Shown piece by piece: positions 1-13,313 of a DNA stretch of 64,000 bases. Both the position numbers and the translations under genes were made by a program. The notes below the pieces were generated by a model that was not told where the DNA came from, ran no database searches, and saw only the letters and a list, made by a program, of their open reading frames with translations. Within the stretch, counting starts at the first letter, position 1, and each line of letters begins with the position of its first letter. Source of the stretch: Onchocerca lupi. Lineage: Eukaryota > Nematoda > Chromadorea > Rhabditida > Onchocercidae. The stretch covers positions 124,001 to 188,000 of the forward strand of contig JAOVVO010000046.1 in the NCBI GenBank assembly GCA_028564675.1. The letters are read 5' to 3'.

Positions 1-87
1 GATCTAGAATAAAAACGATTAAAATCAATCAATATGGAAAGGAAACAGTAAAATATACGCTGACTTTATTTTTTATTTTCTCTACTA

Positions 88-2905
88 CTACATATTTGCT
101 TCCTTAATTTCTTCTTTCCGACTCTTGACAAAAGATTTCGGGAATGTTAAGAAATTTTTTACAAAGATTGCAGATATTTCCATTGGCAAGGCATTAAAAT
201 CGTCAAAGATAGAATATGAAGTTCAAGACAGGCTAAAGTCACTCTGACTCTCTTACTTGCAATAAAGTACATAAAAATTAATATTTCACCAACTTCTTCA
301 TCGAATCGTTCTTCGAAATATAATAAAGCAAGTATTGGCAATATGTCAGTGATCAAATGATGATCGATCATATTCCGTGCATACTGAGATAATCGGCGTA
401 AATCACTATTTGAAAGAAATAATCCAAGTTCCTCTCTGGTTAGAACTAAAAGATAATTTTGCGATTAATTAACAACTTATGTGCTGGATAAAAATCTTTC
501 AATATGTCGAGAATCAATTCTTTCATTTTTTTAATTGAAGAATAGTAGTGCCATAGCTCTTCATACCATTCGAATAATTTAATATTTACCTTCCCTTTTG
601 CATTGCTTTACGATCTCATTATTTTTCAGTTGAAGAATACTGAGGGCCATCTGCGGCAAAAATTTGCTGAATTCAAATCCGAATAAACGCAAAATTCGAC
701 GTCGAAATTCAGTCCAATATAACGGAAGACAAGAAGCACTGCTCTCGTTCAAATCTTTCTCATCTATAAATTAATTCAATTAATTAATACAAGCAAAAAA
801 AAAAAAAAAAAAAAAAAACCGGCCTAGATTGCGCCTCCCTAATTTTCAGTTTATTTAATGTTATTTACAAGTTTTATTTTCCTTTTTTTTAAAATAAAAC
901 TCTTTTGAAATGAAGGAAATGCAGTCAGTCAATAAAAAGAAATAAGGACATACCATTATTTATATCCCTCAGCATAATGCAAGTATGTTCACCAGTGAGG
1001 TCGCAGACAGACTGTCTGAGGTAGACCGGGACAAACTTTACACGCTTCCAAAATTTGAGCAAGGGTAAATTTAAACCAAATGAAACGCCTACAATGAACA
1101 AACAAACTAATATTTAAACATTTCATGAGCCTAAGCGAGAAAGACGAACATAACACCAAGAATTGCAACATTTTGAGTCAGGACTAAAATTTTAAAATCT
1201 AAAGACAAAGGCCATATACAATACCAATATAATCCAATTTCTCAGCACGCCGTTCATTTAAACGATGTAGAAGTGGTGGTAAATCAGCGCGTGGTTCAAT
1301 GACCTCTTCCAGTAATACCAATGCATCAGGATTCTACAAAATATTCATCATTTTTTCAATGTTTTATGAATAATGCTTGAAATCAGTAAGCGATTATTAG
1401 AAACCTATTATTCGAGAGAGATTATCTAACTTACAAAAGATTAAATGAAATGGCTGATTACTGGAATCATGATCCGAAACACAATTCTACGCTCGGTATA
1501 TAGTTCTACCAATTAGAATGAAATAAGAATCTCAATGGTTGTTTGTTAAGATAACTGCTTACTTCGATGTGTTTGACTTCCGCTTCCATATTAAAATCTT
1601 CGCTTTCTTTTAAGCATGGTACTTTTCCATGATAATATTCTAAAAGCAGTTCGAGAGCTCGTGAACCATATCCCAGTGCTGAAATACGTCATAATCAATA
1701 TCATATTTTCCTCATCAACATAAAAAAAATCATAAATACAGCAAGTAATCCATTTAATTCATAAGTATTTTGTGAATATTGATCAACTAACATTGGAAAT
1801 CAGGATGTACTGCTATTCTAACAATCCGTGCCCCACTCAATGTTGGAAAATCTTTATCCTGAAAATTCACGCCTTTCACAGAAAACAAAAGCAGAACAGT
1901 AAAATAACCAAACGTACAACATTCTATGGGTGCATTAAATTTTCAAAACTATTGCATTGAGGAAACTACATCCCACCATAAATTGTTGCGATATTGTCCA
2001 CGGCAACAAATCACCCGCTGCTCTTTTGCCTCTTCCTATATTATTCGACACTGTTGCAGAAGACAAGGCACCTTCCATCGCTATTTGTATAACTGCCAGA
2101 ATCTGCATTGCAACATATCTGATAGCGAGAAATTTCAAGAAAAAGAGAAAAATTCGCTTATTTCAAAATGCGAAAGCTAAATAGAAAGCAAACAGCAAAC
2201 CTCTGGAAGTTGCGCTTGAGTCTCGTTAATTGGTCCAACCAAAACAAACAAGTGATGTGCTGGAGCATCTGATAACATCTACAGTAGAAAATAATTTAAA
2301 AATATGAATTGATATCAGAATTCGGATAATTTAACCCTTACAGAAATAAATTTTAAAAAAAATATTTAAGTGCTCGAAAAATGATATGATTTTACCTGCA
2401 AATCGTTAGGTGAGTTTTTGTAATGTGCTGACACGTATATGGCCATAATATTATGAAGAAATGTTTCGGAAGCTTTGTGGAAAGAAAACAAAGTATCTCG
2501 ATTGACGTACAACCTGAAGCAAAAAACAAAAACATAAGAATGTTGTAGAGAAAATCAAACGCAGAAATTCATAGAGAAATGTTTTGATAACTTACAACTG
2601 ACAGTCCTTAGGTGGTGGCATTCCAGACACTAACTGATGTGTATTGCAAGCATTAAGGCACAAAACACGATTTAACCAAGTTTCAATCTAAAACAAAAAT
2701 TGTATTAACTAAAGATTAGTAGGATTTACTGACAGCTGAAAGCAAAATTTCTTAAAATGTAGTATAAAACAATAAAGCTATCTTCTTTAGTGAATTGGAA
2801 ATGAGGAAATAGTTGGCTCAACTAACAGCATGGCCAAAACGAAGGGTAAGAACTTAATTACAAAAAAAAGATGAAAGATAATCTCTATCATTTCATTCAT
2901 TCGCC

Positions 2906-2936
<31 letters not shown>

Positions 2937-5668
2937 ATGGTACAGTGAAATAAATATAATATATAATCTAGAAAACTCTACTTGATCTCCTGGTTTGTAT
3001 CTGATGCTTTCTTCCAAAACCAATTCATGCAATGTACGTCCTAAAAAGTTATTTACTTTTAAATCTTAACAATATGAAAGACATAATCAGAATTTCATTC
3101 GTATAATCCAAAATGTGCATTAAAAAGAACCTTTCACAGTAGCTAGCACTTGCTCATTTTTTTCATCCTTTAGCAAACCAGCTGCTTGTTCACGGAGTTG
3201 CTGCAGTAATTTCAACGAGAGAGATCGGCCTGTTCCTTCATAACCGCTAATTGTTGAGGCAAGAAAAACAAGATATGGTCCTGAAAGTTTGCAAAGAAGA
3301 ATGTAAGTCTCTAAAGAAAATCTTGAGACCTACAGTTTTCCAAATGTTTCTGAGAGGCAAACATAAATAGCTCATTGATTCTTTATCTTATTAAAGAACT
3401 GAAAAATTTTTGCAAATTCCTTGAATTTCGAAATGATACAGATAATTGCCACGAAAATTAATCTACCTGAAATTAGCTTCCTCACAATTGGAAATGGGAT
3501 GGCGGCAGCTTCATCGATTACTACTAGTTCAGCCTGCGATAATTTAACCGAGTCTTGAGGATCAATGTACTAGAAAAAATTGTATTTCATGATAAATCTC
3601 TGAAATGAGACAAAAAAATGCACTTGTTTTTATTTTTTGGATATATAGCAAATTGAAGTTGAACACTGTTAAAAACAGTAACTATTCCTAATAATTCCGA
3701 ACCTGAATGACTTGTCGATGGCCTTTGAAAATATTTATCCGGACTAAGGCTTTGTTATATTGTTTATTTGTTGATTGGATTAATTCAAAATCCGTATGTT
3801 CTTCATAATTCATTGCCTCCAATCCTTTGACGACAAATTCAAATAATGTTTTAAGATTGTCAGGTGCTGGACTTGTTACAAATATGTTCGCATAATCAAA
3901 ACCTACAGCACCTGCTATGGCTAATCCAAGAGCAGCCGATTTACCTCGACCGCGCGCTGCAGTTATGCAACATGTTGCTTGAAGCGTTTTCTCAGTTATT
4001 ACATCCAAAAGTCTTAACAAGGTCTGAAATATTAAAATGATTACATCCATTTTATGCATTCTTTGATTTAAATTCAGAAAAATATGAATGCAGGAGATCT
4101 AAAAGTAATGTAAATCTTTGATAAGTGATCTACCTGCCAATATTTACTAACAATTAATTTAATTTAGAAGAGAAAAAATCAGATAAAACAAAACCTTTGC
4201 TTGACACAATGTTCTACACTTGTTCAACAAAAAACTTAGCGGTTTGGTATCAACCAGCGAATTTTTTAGCGACATTAATTCTTCCTCTTGCATACTAAGC
4301 TTGTTCTGCAAAAAATATTGTATAATTGATATAGTTATACCCCATACAATCAAATTGTTTATTAATTTAAAAAATTTGCAAATAAAACATGCAAATACCC
4401 TGATATTAGCAGGAACTGCCTCAATTTTTAAAACATGAGATGAAAGTGGTAAAACAGTCAAGCGATCATCTACAACTGCACAATTGCGACAGCTTGCCAA
4501 TGACAATATAAACCGTTCATTGAAACGTGGAACCACTTCAGAATGAGATTCTGTACGAAAACGATTATGGACATCCTAAATGTTCTTTTGCATTATATAT
4601 CAAAAACTAAAATTAAGATAATTTATTAACAACTATCAAATGATGAAAAAAATCAAAAAAACTTTGAAAAAGCTATTTTAATGATAGAAAAAATGATATG
4701 CATGAAAATAAAAAAGTTCTACTTATCTCAAAAAAAAAAAAGATTACCATAGCCATTGTATATAATTGCTTCAGAGAACTGACACTCCTTAGCAACAATA
4801 CAATTACACCACCTCCTTCAACCGTTTCAATGGTTCGAGCTAGAAGATTAGGCGTAATCGCTTCAAAATCCTGAAAAAAAAAACCAAAAAAAGTCTCACT
4901 ACGACGAAATATTAATATTAATTATAGGAAATTCGATATAACAAATTGAAATTGCGAATGAAGTAATAATAACCTGAAGTACGAGCATTCCAAAAGTATT
5001 GCCAAGGATTTTATGTGTTTCAGCATAATAACAGTAACGGATATGTGTTGATGAAATGAACAATTCAAATGGATCATCCTAAAAAACTCGAATAATCAAA
5101 GATGGAAAGAGCTATTATCTCGAAAGTCCAATTCTGTCTTCTATTGTCTAAATTTTCAAAATTTTGGAGAAAAACTTAAACGATAAAAACCTGTACATTC
5201 AAACGACCATTACGCATTTTCTTTTTCAGTTCCTTCATTCGTTTTTTCCGATGTGAAGTGAATCCAAGCTCTTTTTTATAGCACCACAGAACGGAAGGCC
5301 TGGCAGCAACTGTTGCTTTTGATAACACATGATGAAGTATAACAACCTAGGACATTGAAAAAAATTTTGATATAAGCAATTTAAAATTTGAATTAAAGTA
5401 TGAATGAGATTTCCGGACTGACGCTTCAAAAATACATTCCCTTATTCTTTAAAGTTACTAAAATTAAAAGCCAGATATAATTACTCTAGTGAATCACTTC
5501 TTGGTTTTTTATGAATATAAATCGTACAAAAAAAAAAAAAAAAAACCGAACCTGATCCTTTCCTTTGTCACCAACAATAACAAACATCGAACGATGTCCA
5601 GTAGCAACTCCATTTTCAATAAGGATCCTAATCCGATTATCCAACTTTGTTCTTACCATATTTGACAA
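88..5668 (-). CDS. nath-10: RNA cytidine acetyltransferase (NAT10/Kre33 family), about 20 exons
   Basis: ATP- and acetyl-CoA-dependent enzyme making N4-acetylcytidine on 18S rRNA and tRNA; nucleolar in the known family. Exons (high to low): 5552-5659/5668, 5191-5346, 4974-5078, 4748-4870, 4399-4575, 4195-4305, 3703-4023, 3467-3569, 3131-3280, 2982-3040, 2596-2687, 2396-2513, 2201-2278, 1977-2102, 1792-1858, 1563-1678, 1225-1333, 954-1088, 590-763 and about 294-445. These have GT-AG borders and run 860 codons in frame. Visible landmarks: N-terminal DNRIRILIENG, Walker A GRGKSAALG (exon at 3703), Walker B-like VVIDEAAAIP (exon at 3467), and the GNAT segment RIVRIAVHPDFQ followed by LGYGSRALELL. 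The second Met (5659) matches relatives best; 5668 is the first in-frame Met. The 3' end is odd: TGA at 223-225 lies in frame before a conserved tail that reads to a stop at 88-90. The human protein is about 1025 residues, so a C-terminal tail may be missing or off-window. Confidence 0.93.
795..818. repeat. A24 homopolymer in a NAT10 intron
   Basis: Uninterrupted run of 24 A on the plus strand, which is a U-tract in the NAT10 transcript, inside the intron between exons 590-763 and 954-1088. Length may be affected by sequencing or assembly. Confidence 0.9.
2906..2932. repeat. A27 homopolymer in a NAT10 intron
   Basis: Run of 27 A on the plus strand (U-tract in the transcript) between NAT10 exons 2596-2687 and 2982-3040. 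Confidence 0.9.
5528..5545. repeat. A18 homopolymer beside the first NAT10 splice donor
   Basis: Run of 18 A on the plus strand. In the transcript it is a U-tract starting only a few bases after the exon 1 donor (GT at 5551-5550). A U-rich stretch just inside an intron is the usual binding place of TIA-1 type splicing factors; that role here is inference. Confidence 0.85.
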
Positions 5669-6560
5669 AACTGAAGTGCTCAGATTTAATATGCAAATTT
5701 AGTAGACAAGTTAGCGGAAGAAATTAGAATTCAATTTCATATTTAAAATTATGGATCAATATTCCCGTTCACAAAGTAAATAAACGCAAAAAACAAAAAA
5801 CCACTACGTCGAATGCCATGATTTTCCAAACCACACCATTACCATTTCCTCCTCACTCACCAAGAAGACATATTCCGGTCCATTTTTTACACTCTCTACT
5901 GTCCTCTTATGTATCGCTCAATGTCTTCCACTCTCAATAACTAAAAAGTCCTACAAACTTAATATCCTCCTATCCCTTTCTCTTCTTCTTGTTGCCTCTC
6001 TCCTCTCTCCCTTATCCGTACTTTTATCTTTATGTCTACTAGAAAAACCGGAGAAAGAAAGAGTGCTGTGCAACAACCATTAGTTAGTGACTGATTATGA
6101 AAACTCTAAAGTCTCAGAGTGGTTGAGTTGCACGTTTAATCGTCGACACAAAAGTTCAGTCTTGGTATTTTAATTAGATAGATTCCTCAGAAGCTGATGA
6201 AGTTACATAAAAGTGAAGAGCGGAAGCAGTATTCCATTTCATTTTTATAATAAAAGAAGTAAGGCTGTGCTAATAAGGAGCTGTCATTACATCTTTCTCC
6301 TCAAAGGTCACGCAAGCAACTGATATCTCTTGTCCTCAAAGGTCACGCAAAGAATTACTCTGTAAATGGATCTGAGGTCTAGTCCAGTCAAAGGTATCAA
6401 TCTCGTAAATATCTTTGCAGCAACATGTGATCTCTCCTTGTGCCATTAGTTTTTAAAGCGACCTACCATATCTCATGAAATTATTGGTCTTATCTTCCTC
6501 TCGACATATCTATCGCTTAGAATAAAACATCTTTATTAAATTTAATGCTTTTTACATAAA
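5669..6560. other. Divergent intergenic region between NAT10 and the lysine-rich gene
   Basis: No coding exon seen. It must hold the promoters of both flanking, divergently transcribed genes if the downstream gene is real. C/T-rich stretches lie around 5860-6010. An 18-bp direct repeat containing AAAGGTCA sits at 6298-6350 and is listed separately. Confidence 0.6.
6298..6350. repeat. Two identical 18-bp direct repeats carrying a nuclear-receptor half-site
   Basis: The sequence TCCTCAAAGGTCACGCAA occurs at 6298-6315 and again at 6333-6350 (35-bp period). Each holds AAAGGTCA, which resembles the extended monomer half-site bound by ROR/FTZ-F1/ERR type nuclear receptors. The duplication is seen; binding is inference. 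Confidence 0.6.
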
Positions 6561-9215
6561 ATGAAATATTTAAGGAATATTAAATTTTCGATAATTATAT
6601 TCAAATATCATATGTCAATTGCAGCACTGCCAAATGCAATGTGTGAAATAGCAAAGAGCTTATGTATTGCTTTAATAATTTTACTTCATCTACAAATGTG
6701 CTGTAAGCGAAGACTCATAAAAAAGAGAATAAAAGTACCGAAGCGATCGGGTCAAGCATTGCGACATGACCCCTCAAAAAAGGGCAATTTACCAAAATCA
6801 CAAGCTGCAATCAGTCCTACAAAAAACATTCGTGATCATACAGTTCGTACAAATTTGGTTTTTTGATAACACTGAGTGTGTTTCTCTAACTCATCTTTTA
6901 TCTGAAACGATAGTTAGAGCAAACATACTAGTTAGTGAATTCAAGAAAATGGCTAACTCAATTTTTCGATCTTTTCCTAGCATTATTGAACTCCATATCT
7001 AACTATCTCTGAAGCTCCGTCTCAAATTGACCTTTGTCCTTCATTTACTATTCCCATTTTTAGGATATGTTATATTGAATTTCTTATTTGATACAGTCTT
7101 TTTACAAGTTTTTTGAATTGAAAGCCTTAAGTCTTTCTGTCGCTAAAAGGTTATTTTTGTGGACAATAATTATACAACATGGGTCAACGCCACAAAACCG
7201 GAAAGCGGAAAAAATTTTCTATTCTAAAATGACTATGAATTTTTAGAAAAATAAGCTGCCAACAGAAAAAAGGGTAATAAAAAAAGAACTCAAAAAGATC
7301 GAAAGAAATAATGCTACAAAAGAGAAGGTATTTCAATTTCTTTTTTTTCTTTAATTATTCATAGAACTTGAGTATTCAAGCATAAATATTGTCATCCATA
7401 AAAACCGCCGTGTTAATATGTTTGAACTTTCAGTTAAAAGAAAGGCAGTTTAGTTTTACATCAGAGAATCTTGAGAAGGCAAAAAAGTTTGTAGAAATCT
7501 ATCCAAAAGGAAGAGAGGGTGGTGATTCAAATTATAAAAATTTCTGAGTTTGCATATGATAATTAAAATTTCCGTATGTTAATTCGTACAAATCATCTTA
7601 TTCTTTTTTCTTTTCGCTTTTCAAAAATTTAAATTTCATTTTTCTTTTTTTATTCACTTAGTTGTTCCGCTCTGTGAGCAAGGACTCCGATAATTTGCAA
7701 AGGTTATTGTTGCAAAATGCTCTCAGTCAAATGCTGTCAGCGAATTAAAAAATTTTATAATTGCAAAGTTAGAATAAAATTTATGATTTCCAGACAGTGA
7801 AGGAAAGAATCTCAAACACGGTGGGCGGATTGTTTAGAAAGAGTCGCAATAAATCTACGAGAGAAGATATGGTAATTCAACTTTTTCACATTCTGCTTTT
7901 GAATTTGAAATTTTCGAAATGACAAGGATTGTTTGAGTTACTGGATTAATTGTGAAGTCATAAGATATATTACTCGATTATTACAACTTGGAAAGATACA
8001 GATCTTAAAAGCTCTGAAATTGCTTCTGAAAGAGTTATGAGTTGCTAGTTTGTCTGAAAGGTTGAATATTACAAAAGCACTTGGCATTTCTATTTATTGC
8101 AGAAAAAAAAAGTGGAAGCAACTCAAGAGGAAGAACTCGATAGCGATGAAGAGTAAGCAAAGAATGAAAACTATTCTATTTTTCACAAGAAACTTTCGAG
8201 AGAGATGAACTTCTTGTTTTTAACTTAATTTTATTAACTTAACTTTCAACTATTCGAACTAATATCTGCTAAATATTGTCATTTGCAGTAAACCAGATGT
8301 TGTACGAATGACAGACGTGAAATGCTTAGGCAATTTGGATGAAATTATAAAGGTATTTGATAAGTGCAATGAAGTTTTTGCAATTAATGAACTTTTCTTC
8401 ATAATGCCCAATCCGAACATCTTTAAAATATGTGAGATAAAATCTGAATAGTGTCAAAGATCATTAATTTATTTCTCGAATGTTACTAACTCGTTATCAC
8501 GTATTAGCATATCAAAACATAACTGATTCAAGTCTGACTTACAGCAGATGGAATATGAAATTATTTGCCAGATGAACTTAAAAATCCTTTTTTCGGATAA
8601 TTTTATGAAGTTTTTTCTTCCTTTTAATTAAAGCACAATAAATATAACTCCAATGACTCAATAAACTATACAACTCTTGGTGAATGAAATTTCAACTTCG
8701 ATTTTTTCGATTTTCCGAAATAATTCTACCTTTTCAAGCTTAAAACAAAGAAATCCAGGATCTTACACATTACTTAAGCACCCATTGACTCGAACTTAGA
8801 TAATTGAACTTTATGGGCCGATCAATTAATACGATGATTATTTGAATTCTAGAAAGTTCTATTTATAATTTGTGGTATTAGTACAGGTTGTTGAAGAAAT
8901 AAAGGATGAAAACAACGAAGAACATATCATTCTACCTAAATCATCTAATACTTGACCAATTTCATAGAAATTTAGCATTTCTAAATTTATTTTCCATTCT
9001 TTGTTTACAGTTTGCTTTTGCAGGGTCGTAAATTGAATGTGCAAAAAGAGATAGAAGAAATGAAATCTATTCATGAAATGGAAGATTTGAAATCTCAGCA
9101 GCCAGCAGTTATCAATCCAAAATTGCATGTCAAAATTGCCGAGAAAAAATGTATCTTGTATGAAACAAACGATGAGCCAACTTTAGACGATGAATTAAAT
9201 GAGATGATGTTTTGA
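6561..9215 (+). CDS. Unrecognised lysine-rich protein with one hydrophobic segment
   Basis: I do not recognise the family. A frame-consistent model joins 6561-6842, 7247-7327, 7434-7490, 7794-7871, 8103-8152, 8289-8352 and 9024-9215 (267 codons, all GT-AG). The start could be Met 6561, or Met 6639 just behind TTGCAG (6619-6624), a possible trans-splice acceptor. A hydrophobic stretch (SLCIALIILLHLQMCC) is followed at once by a basic run (KRRLIKKRIK), as in a single-pass or signal-anchor protein with cytosolic basic side. The middle is Lys/Glu-rich and likely helical; then come GGLFRKSRNKS, an acidic EEELDSDED and an acidic C-terminus. The last four exons (from 7794) are most certain. The 7434 exon can also read through to a stop at 7545-7547, so the 5' and 3' halves could be separate transcripts. 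Function unknown. Confidence 0.55.
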
Positions 9216-12200
9216 TATTCTCGAAAATCTTTGATTCATTATTTTAGCAATCAAAATTTCACTTATTGATATTGTTTATTTTTGAAATCAAAACGTTAGT
9301 TTGAAAAATTTTCCACATTTATTGTATGCACATTTGCTTAATCAGATCTCAACCGGTACTGTTAATTACCAATCTATGATTCATATCAAAAAAAATTTGC
9401 TTTTTTCTTTCGTGAACAGAAAGCTATTTAGTAAGTGGAATATAACAATATGAGAGATGTTAAGTGAAGAAGAAATGGAAAAATTTAGCAAAATGACAAG
9501 TTACTCAGTCAATTTTCTGAATTTTCACAACGGTGAATCATTCTTGGTCAAACGAATCATTCCTGTTTCCAATAATTTAGAATATGAATTAAGAGCAAGA
9601 ATTTCTTTCTTAAAATATGTTGGGAATATTCGGCAGAATTGATTGAAAAGCGAAATGAAAAGAGAGGAATAGGATTGTTGGGTCTATTAACACAACTTTA
9701 TAGATTCACGAAAGTCGTCCTTCCTACTTCTTTCAGTGCTGATAAATCATGCATGATCATTGCCATAATCGATTTTTACTGGTTCCAAATCATTACTCTA
9801 ATTCTAGATACTTCTTCTATAAAATGGATCTTCTAGATTTTCTCAAAGTTCGATTTTCTAATTTAAATTTAAATCCAAATTTTATTTTTTATTTGAATAG
9901 AATTTTTTTTCTACCAGAAGACATGTAGCCTATTTTCTAACTTATCATGAAATTTTTTTCTCATTTGTTCTTTTGCAAAGTTATGATTTTTCGAGTGTTT
10001 GGTCAAACTGTTTCACTGAATTTAGCTTTTACAAGTGCAGTCATTCCATCCTATTTTCATATTATTTCCCGTTCTTCCTAAGAATATCATCTCGTCTCTT
10101 TTCTGTCAGAGCTGCGTGTAAAAGTAACAGATAAGTAATGGTTGAAACTAGGCTTTTAAGTATCGAAAACTAAACTGATGATGAATTAAACAATTGGCTT
10201 GACAATCAGCACTGTGACCATTTCATAGAAATGATTTGGATATAATTAATTGGCAATTACAATGGTCATTTTGAGTTTATATCTCACCTATGTACCAAAT
10301 TTAGAGGGCAAACTATCTTTGAGATAAAATAATTATCTACGTGAAAGTGTAGCATCATGCTGAGAGAGAGGACAGTTTGTTGAACTTTTCTGTTTAGTCT
10401 TAGGACTCGAAATGATGATATCCAATCTTTTCAAAAATTAATTTACATATTTTTCTTCCATCTCTTTGAAAAAAACGGACGACAAAAAACATCGTTCTTG
10501 AAATTATTTGCGATGATAGATAGATACTCGTTTTAAATTCATTGAACCTTTTTGTCACCAGAAATCGTTTCATCACAAATTCTTTGTTTTGACTATTTCA
10601 AGTATCCAATAAAATTAGTGTCGTTTTTTGGAGAATTAAATTAATTTCTGAGAGATTTATCTCATGTTTGAATATTCATTTCGAACTTTTGAACTGAAAA
10701 TCTGAAGTCAAGTCGATTGTAGACTATTAGATTTCTTACTTTGTTTAGATCCCTAGAACCCATATATCTGAGTTGTAAGCAATTCATCTGCGGTTATAAA
10801 AATAATTATTGATAAGAAAATAGCAAATGAAGTTTTTTGGAAGAATTTTTAATGATCTTGATATATTTGATCGTATCAGCTAATATTTATTTTCAAAAGA
10901 CAGCGAAGTCCTCAAGCCAGAATTCGTTCCATTTTTAGAAGAATGTTTTTAAAATTAATAATCATTTATTCGTTGACATCAGATCGATTACTGTTCATTA
11001 GAAATATAAACATAATTTAAACAATAAAGTTTCGAAATTTTCGATTAGATTGATGGTTTTTTGTTCCAGATAGTGCAATTTCTATGAATGATATTTACCC
11101 TGATAATACCGTAAACTGCTAAATTGTAAATTAATTTCTGCTTTCATTCCTCTTATATAATCACTTTTTCCAAATGCTCATAAATGGATATGTACACGCA
11201 TTACTTTTGTAGATGATTTCAGCACATTCTAGAAATTTCTCTAACAAATGATATATATGTGTATATGCATGGAATAACTTTTAAAATAGTCTTCCATATT
11301 GACTCATACAGTGGTTTTCACTTCAACAAATGGCATATTTCCATATTTCATTTGCTTCTTCTTTTCTAGAGCAAATTTGTAGTTTAATTTATTTCGTTAA
11401 AGTAAGATGGGTTGAAATTGAAAACTGAATTCTAGTCTTTTGATCGATTTAAAGTATTATACGATGACAATATTTTATTGGGGACTAGCGACTTCTTGAA
11501 TAACTCCTTCGTTTCTTTAGCAATTCATATAACCAAAAACGCAAGTTGAAGACAAAAACGTGCACAGTGGAAAGCGGGAAAAATCTGTTAATCCAAAAAA
11601 CAAACCGACAATTCAGTTGAGCAGTGTTCTTCTCAACGAACAAAGGAAAGAATAACCCAGTGATCAATTTGGCTGAATATTCTCTAATAATCGCTTGCAA
11701 TACAGAATATAATTCAGTGATGATGTGACGTTAAAGACAATTTGGATTTTTTTTATTTTTCCACTTTTTTCTTTTAATGCATCATCGCCCACTTGACAAG
11801 CTCATAATACTATGCCAACAGCTGTGCCATCGGAATGCATTTCGGTGTTGTGCAAATTGCTGCAGTAACCACAATAACGTCAATATAATACTAATGATCT
11901 ACCAGTCTACTTTTGAAAATTTAAAAAAAGTTTTAATTAAAAAATTATTCCAATTGTTTGATCAAGAAGATCAAACCACTTTTTTTCTCCAAATTTAATT
12001 CAATAGACTGTAGTTACCAGCTGAATTGGATTTCCTGTCAAGGATTTTCATCAGAATTTTTTTTTTTTATTGCAATGTTGCGTTTTCTGTTTTATTAATT
12101 ATTATTATTACTTCGTCATTTCTTGATGTTTAAGGTAAAGTCTTTTACTGAGTTTACCTTTGAACTGATACAAGCCTTGAGGTTTTTAATAGACAATTTA

Positions 12201-13313
12201 TTAAGTTTAATCTTTTAAAGATGAGATCTTTTGTTTGCTTTAAAAATTAGAGAATTGAAACACAAATTCAAAAAAAGGATCAGAAGAAAAACTGGTAGTT
12301 GGGAATGAAATGTGCTAGTTTTCAATTTTCAAAGCCACTACAGTTGTAATTCTTTGCTTTTGCAGTGAAAAAAAAAAGAAAAAAGAAACCATTGTCAGAA
12401 ATTCTTTATCGGCAAAAGTATAATTTAATTATTGGTTAAAGAAAATAGGCCTTTCAAGACTGGGCATAAATTACTGTATGATCTCACAGCTGAATATAAA
12501 CTTTTTAAATATTACAAAGGATTGATTAATTAAAATAATATTTTCTGAGTCTTATGCATCAACAAATAATCAATATTTAACTTTTTTTTTTCTTTTTTTC
12601 ACTACACATAACAATCAATATACTTTTTTTTTGTCAATGTTTTTGCTTTTTTTCTTTTTTTTCTTTTTTTTTTTTTAGATTTAATAAATCGCTAGCAACA
12701 ATAATAATTACATATTCATGCATTTCTGCAATTTTCAATACCTATGCACTGTATTCTCTGGCTATAAATTGGCATTTCCCAAGTTTCTTTCTTTCTTTTT
12801 TTTCCTGGCTCTGAACAATTCTGAAAATCTCAAATATTGAAAATAACATTTTTCGAGTGAATCGGATAAATAAAGCATGAAAGCATGATGGAAAACCTTT
12901 TAAAGGTTAGCGCTTATCATTCTAAAAATTTTTCCGTTTTATTGCTAAAATGCTAAATTATTCTGATTTTTGTGATATCCTGCAGCTGTTTAAATGTCTT
13001 TTCTATAGCAAAATATAAATGCGATTAAATGGTAGAAAAGTATTTAGAAAGTATAAATTCTTATAGAAGCTGTTATCATGGTGATAACATAACGTAGCCA
13101 TTATTCTGAAATCGAGAGATAATGTGATCGAGATTACGAGATCAGCATTGTTGCATATTGTTTCCACCTGGCAAGATTAATCTCTCGAAAATGTTTGCAT
13201 ATGATTAATTTCTTTTTCGTCTGCTTAATTTAAGTCAAATCTTTTTTGCTTTAAACTTGCATTACTTTAGCAGTTGTCTTCTTAATTTGATGAACTTTCT
13301 TCTTTTTTTGCAG
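9216..13313. other. Intergenic, AT-rich, no gene supported
   Basis: Only short open stretches. A Met-initiated one at 9457 (MLSEEEMEKFSKM...) followed by a possible GTGAAT donor near 9531, and an open stretch near 11515-11610 behind TTTCTTTAG, could be isolated exons but do not join to anything. T-rich tracts occur around 12055-12070 and 12580-12680. Confidence 0.5.

Noticed and set aside
6112..6165. Stretch resembling the start of a tRNA (GTGGTTGAGTTGCA, A-box-like)
   Set aside because: No matching B box or cloverleaf could be folded downstream.
9457..9642. Met-initiated frame MLSEEEMEKFSKM... after the lysine-rich gene
   Set aside because: Plausible as a 5' exon, but no compatible downstream exon was found, so not listed as a gene.
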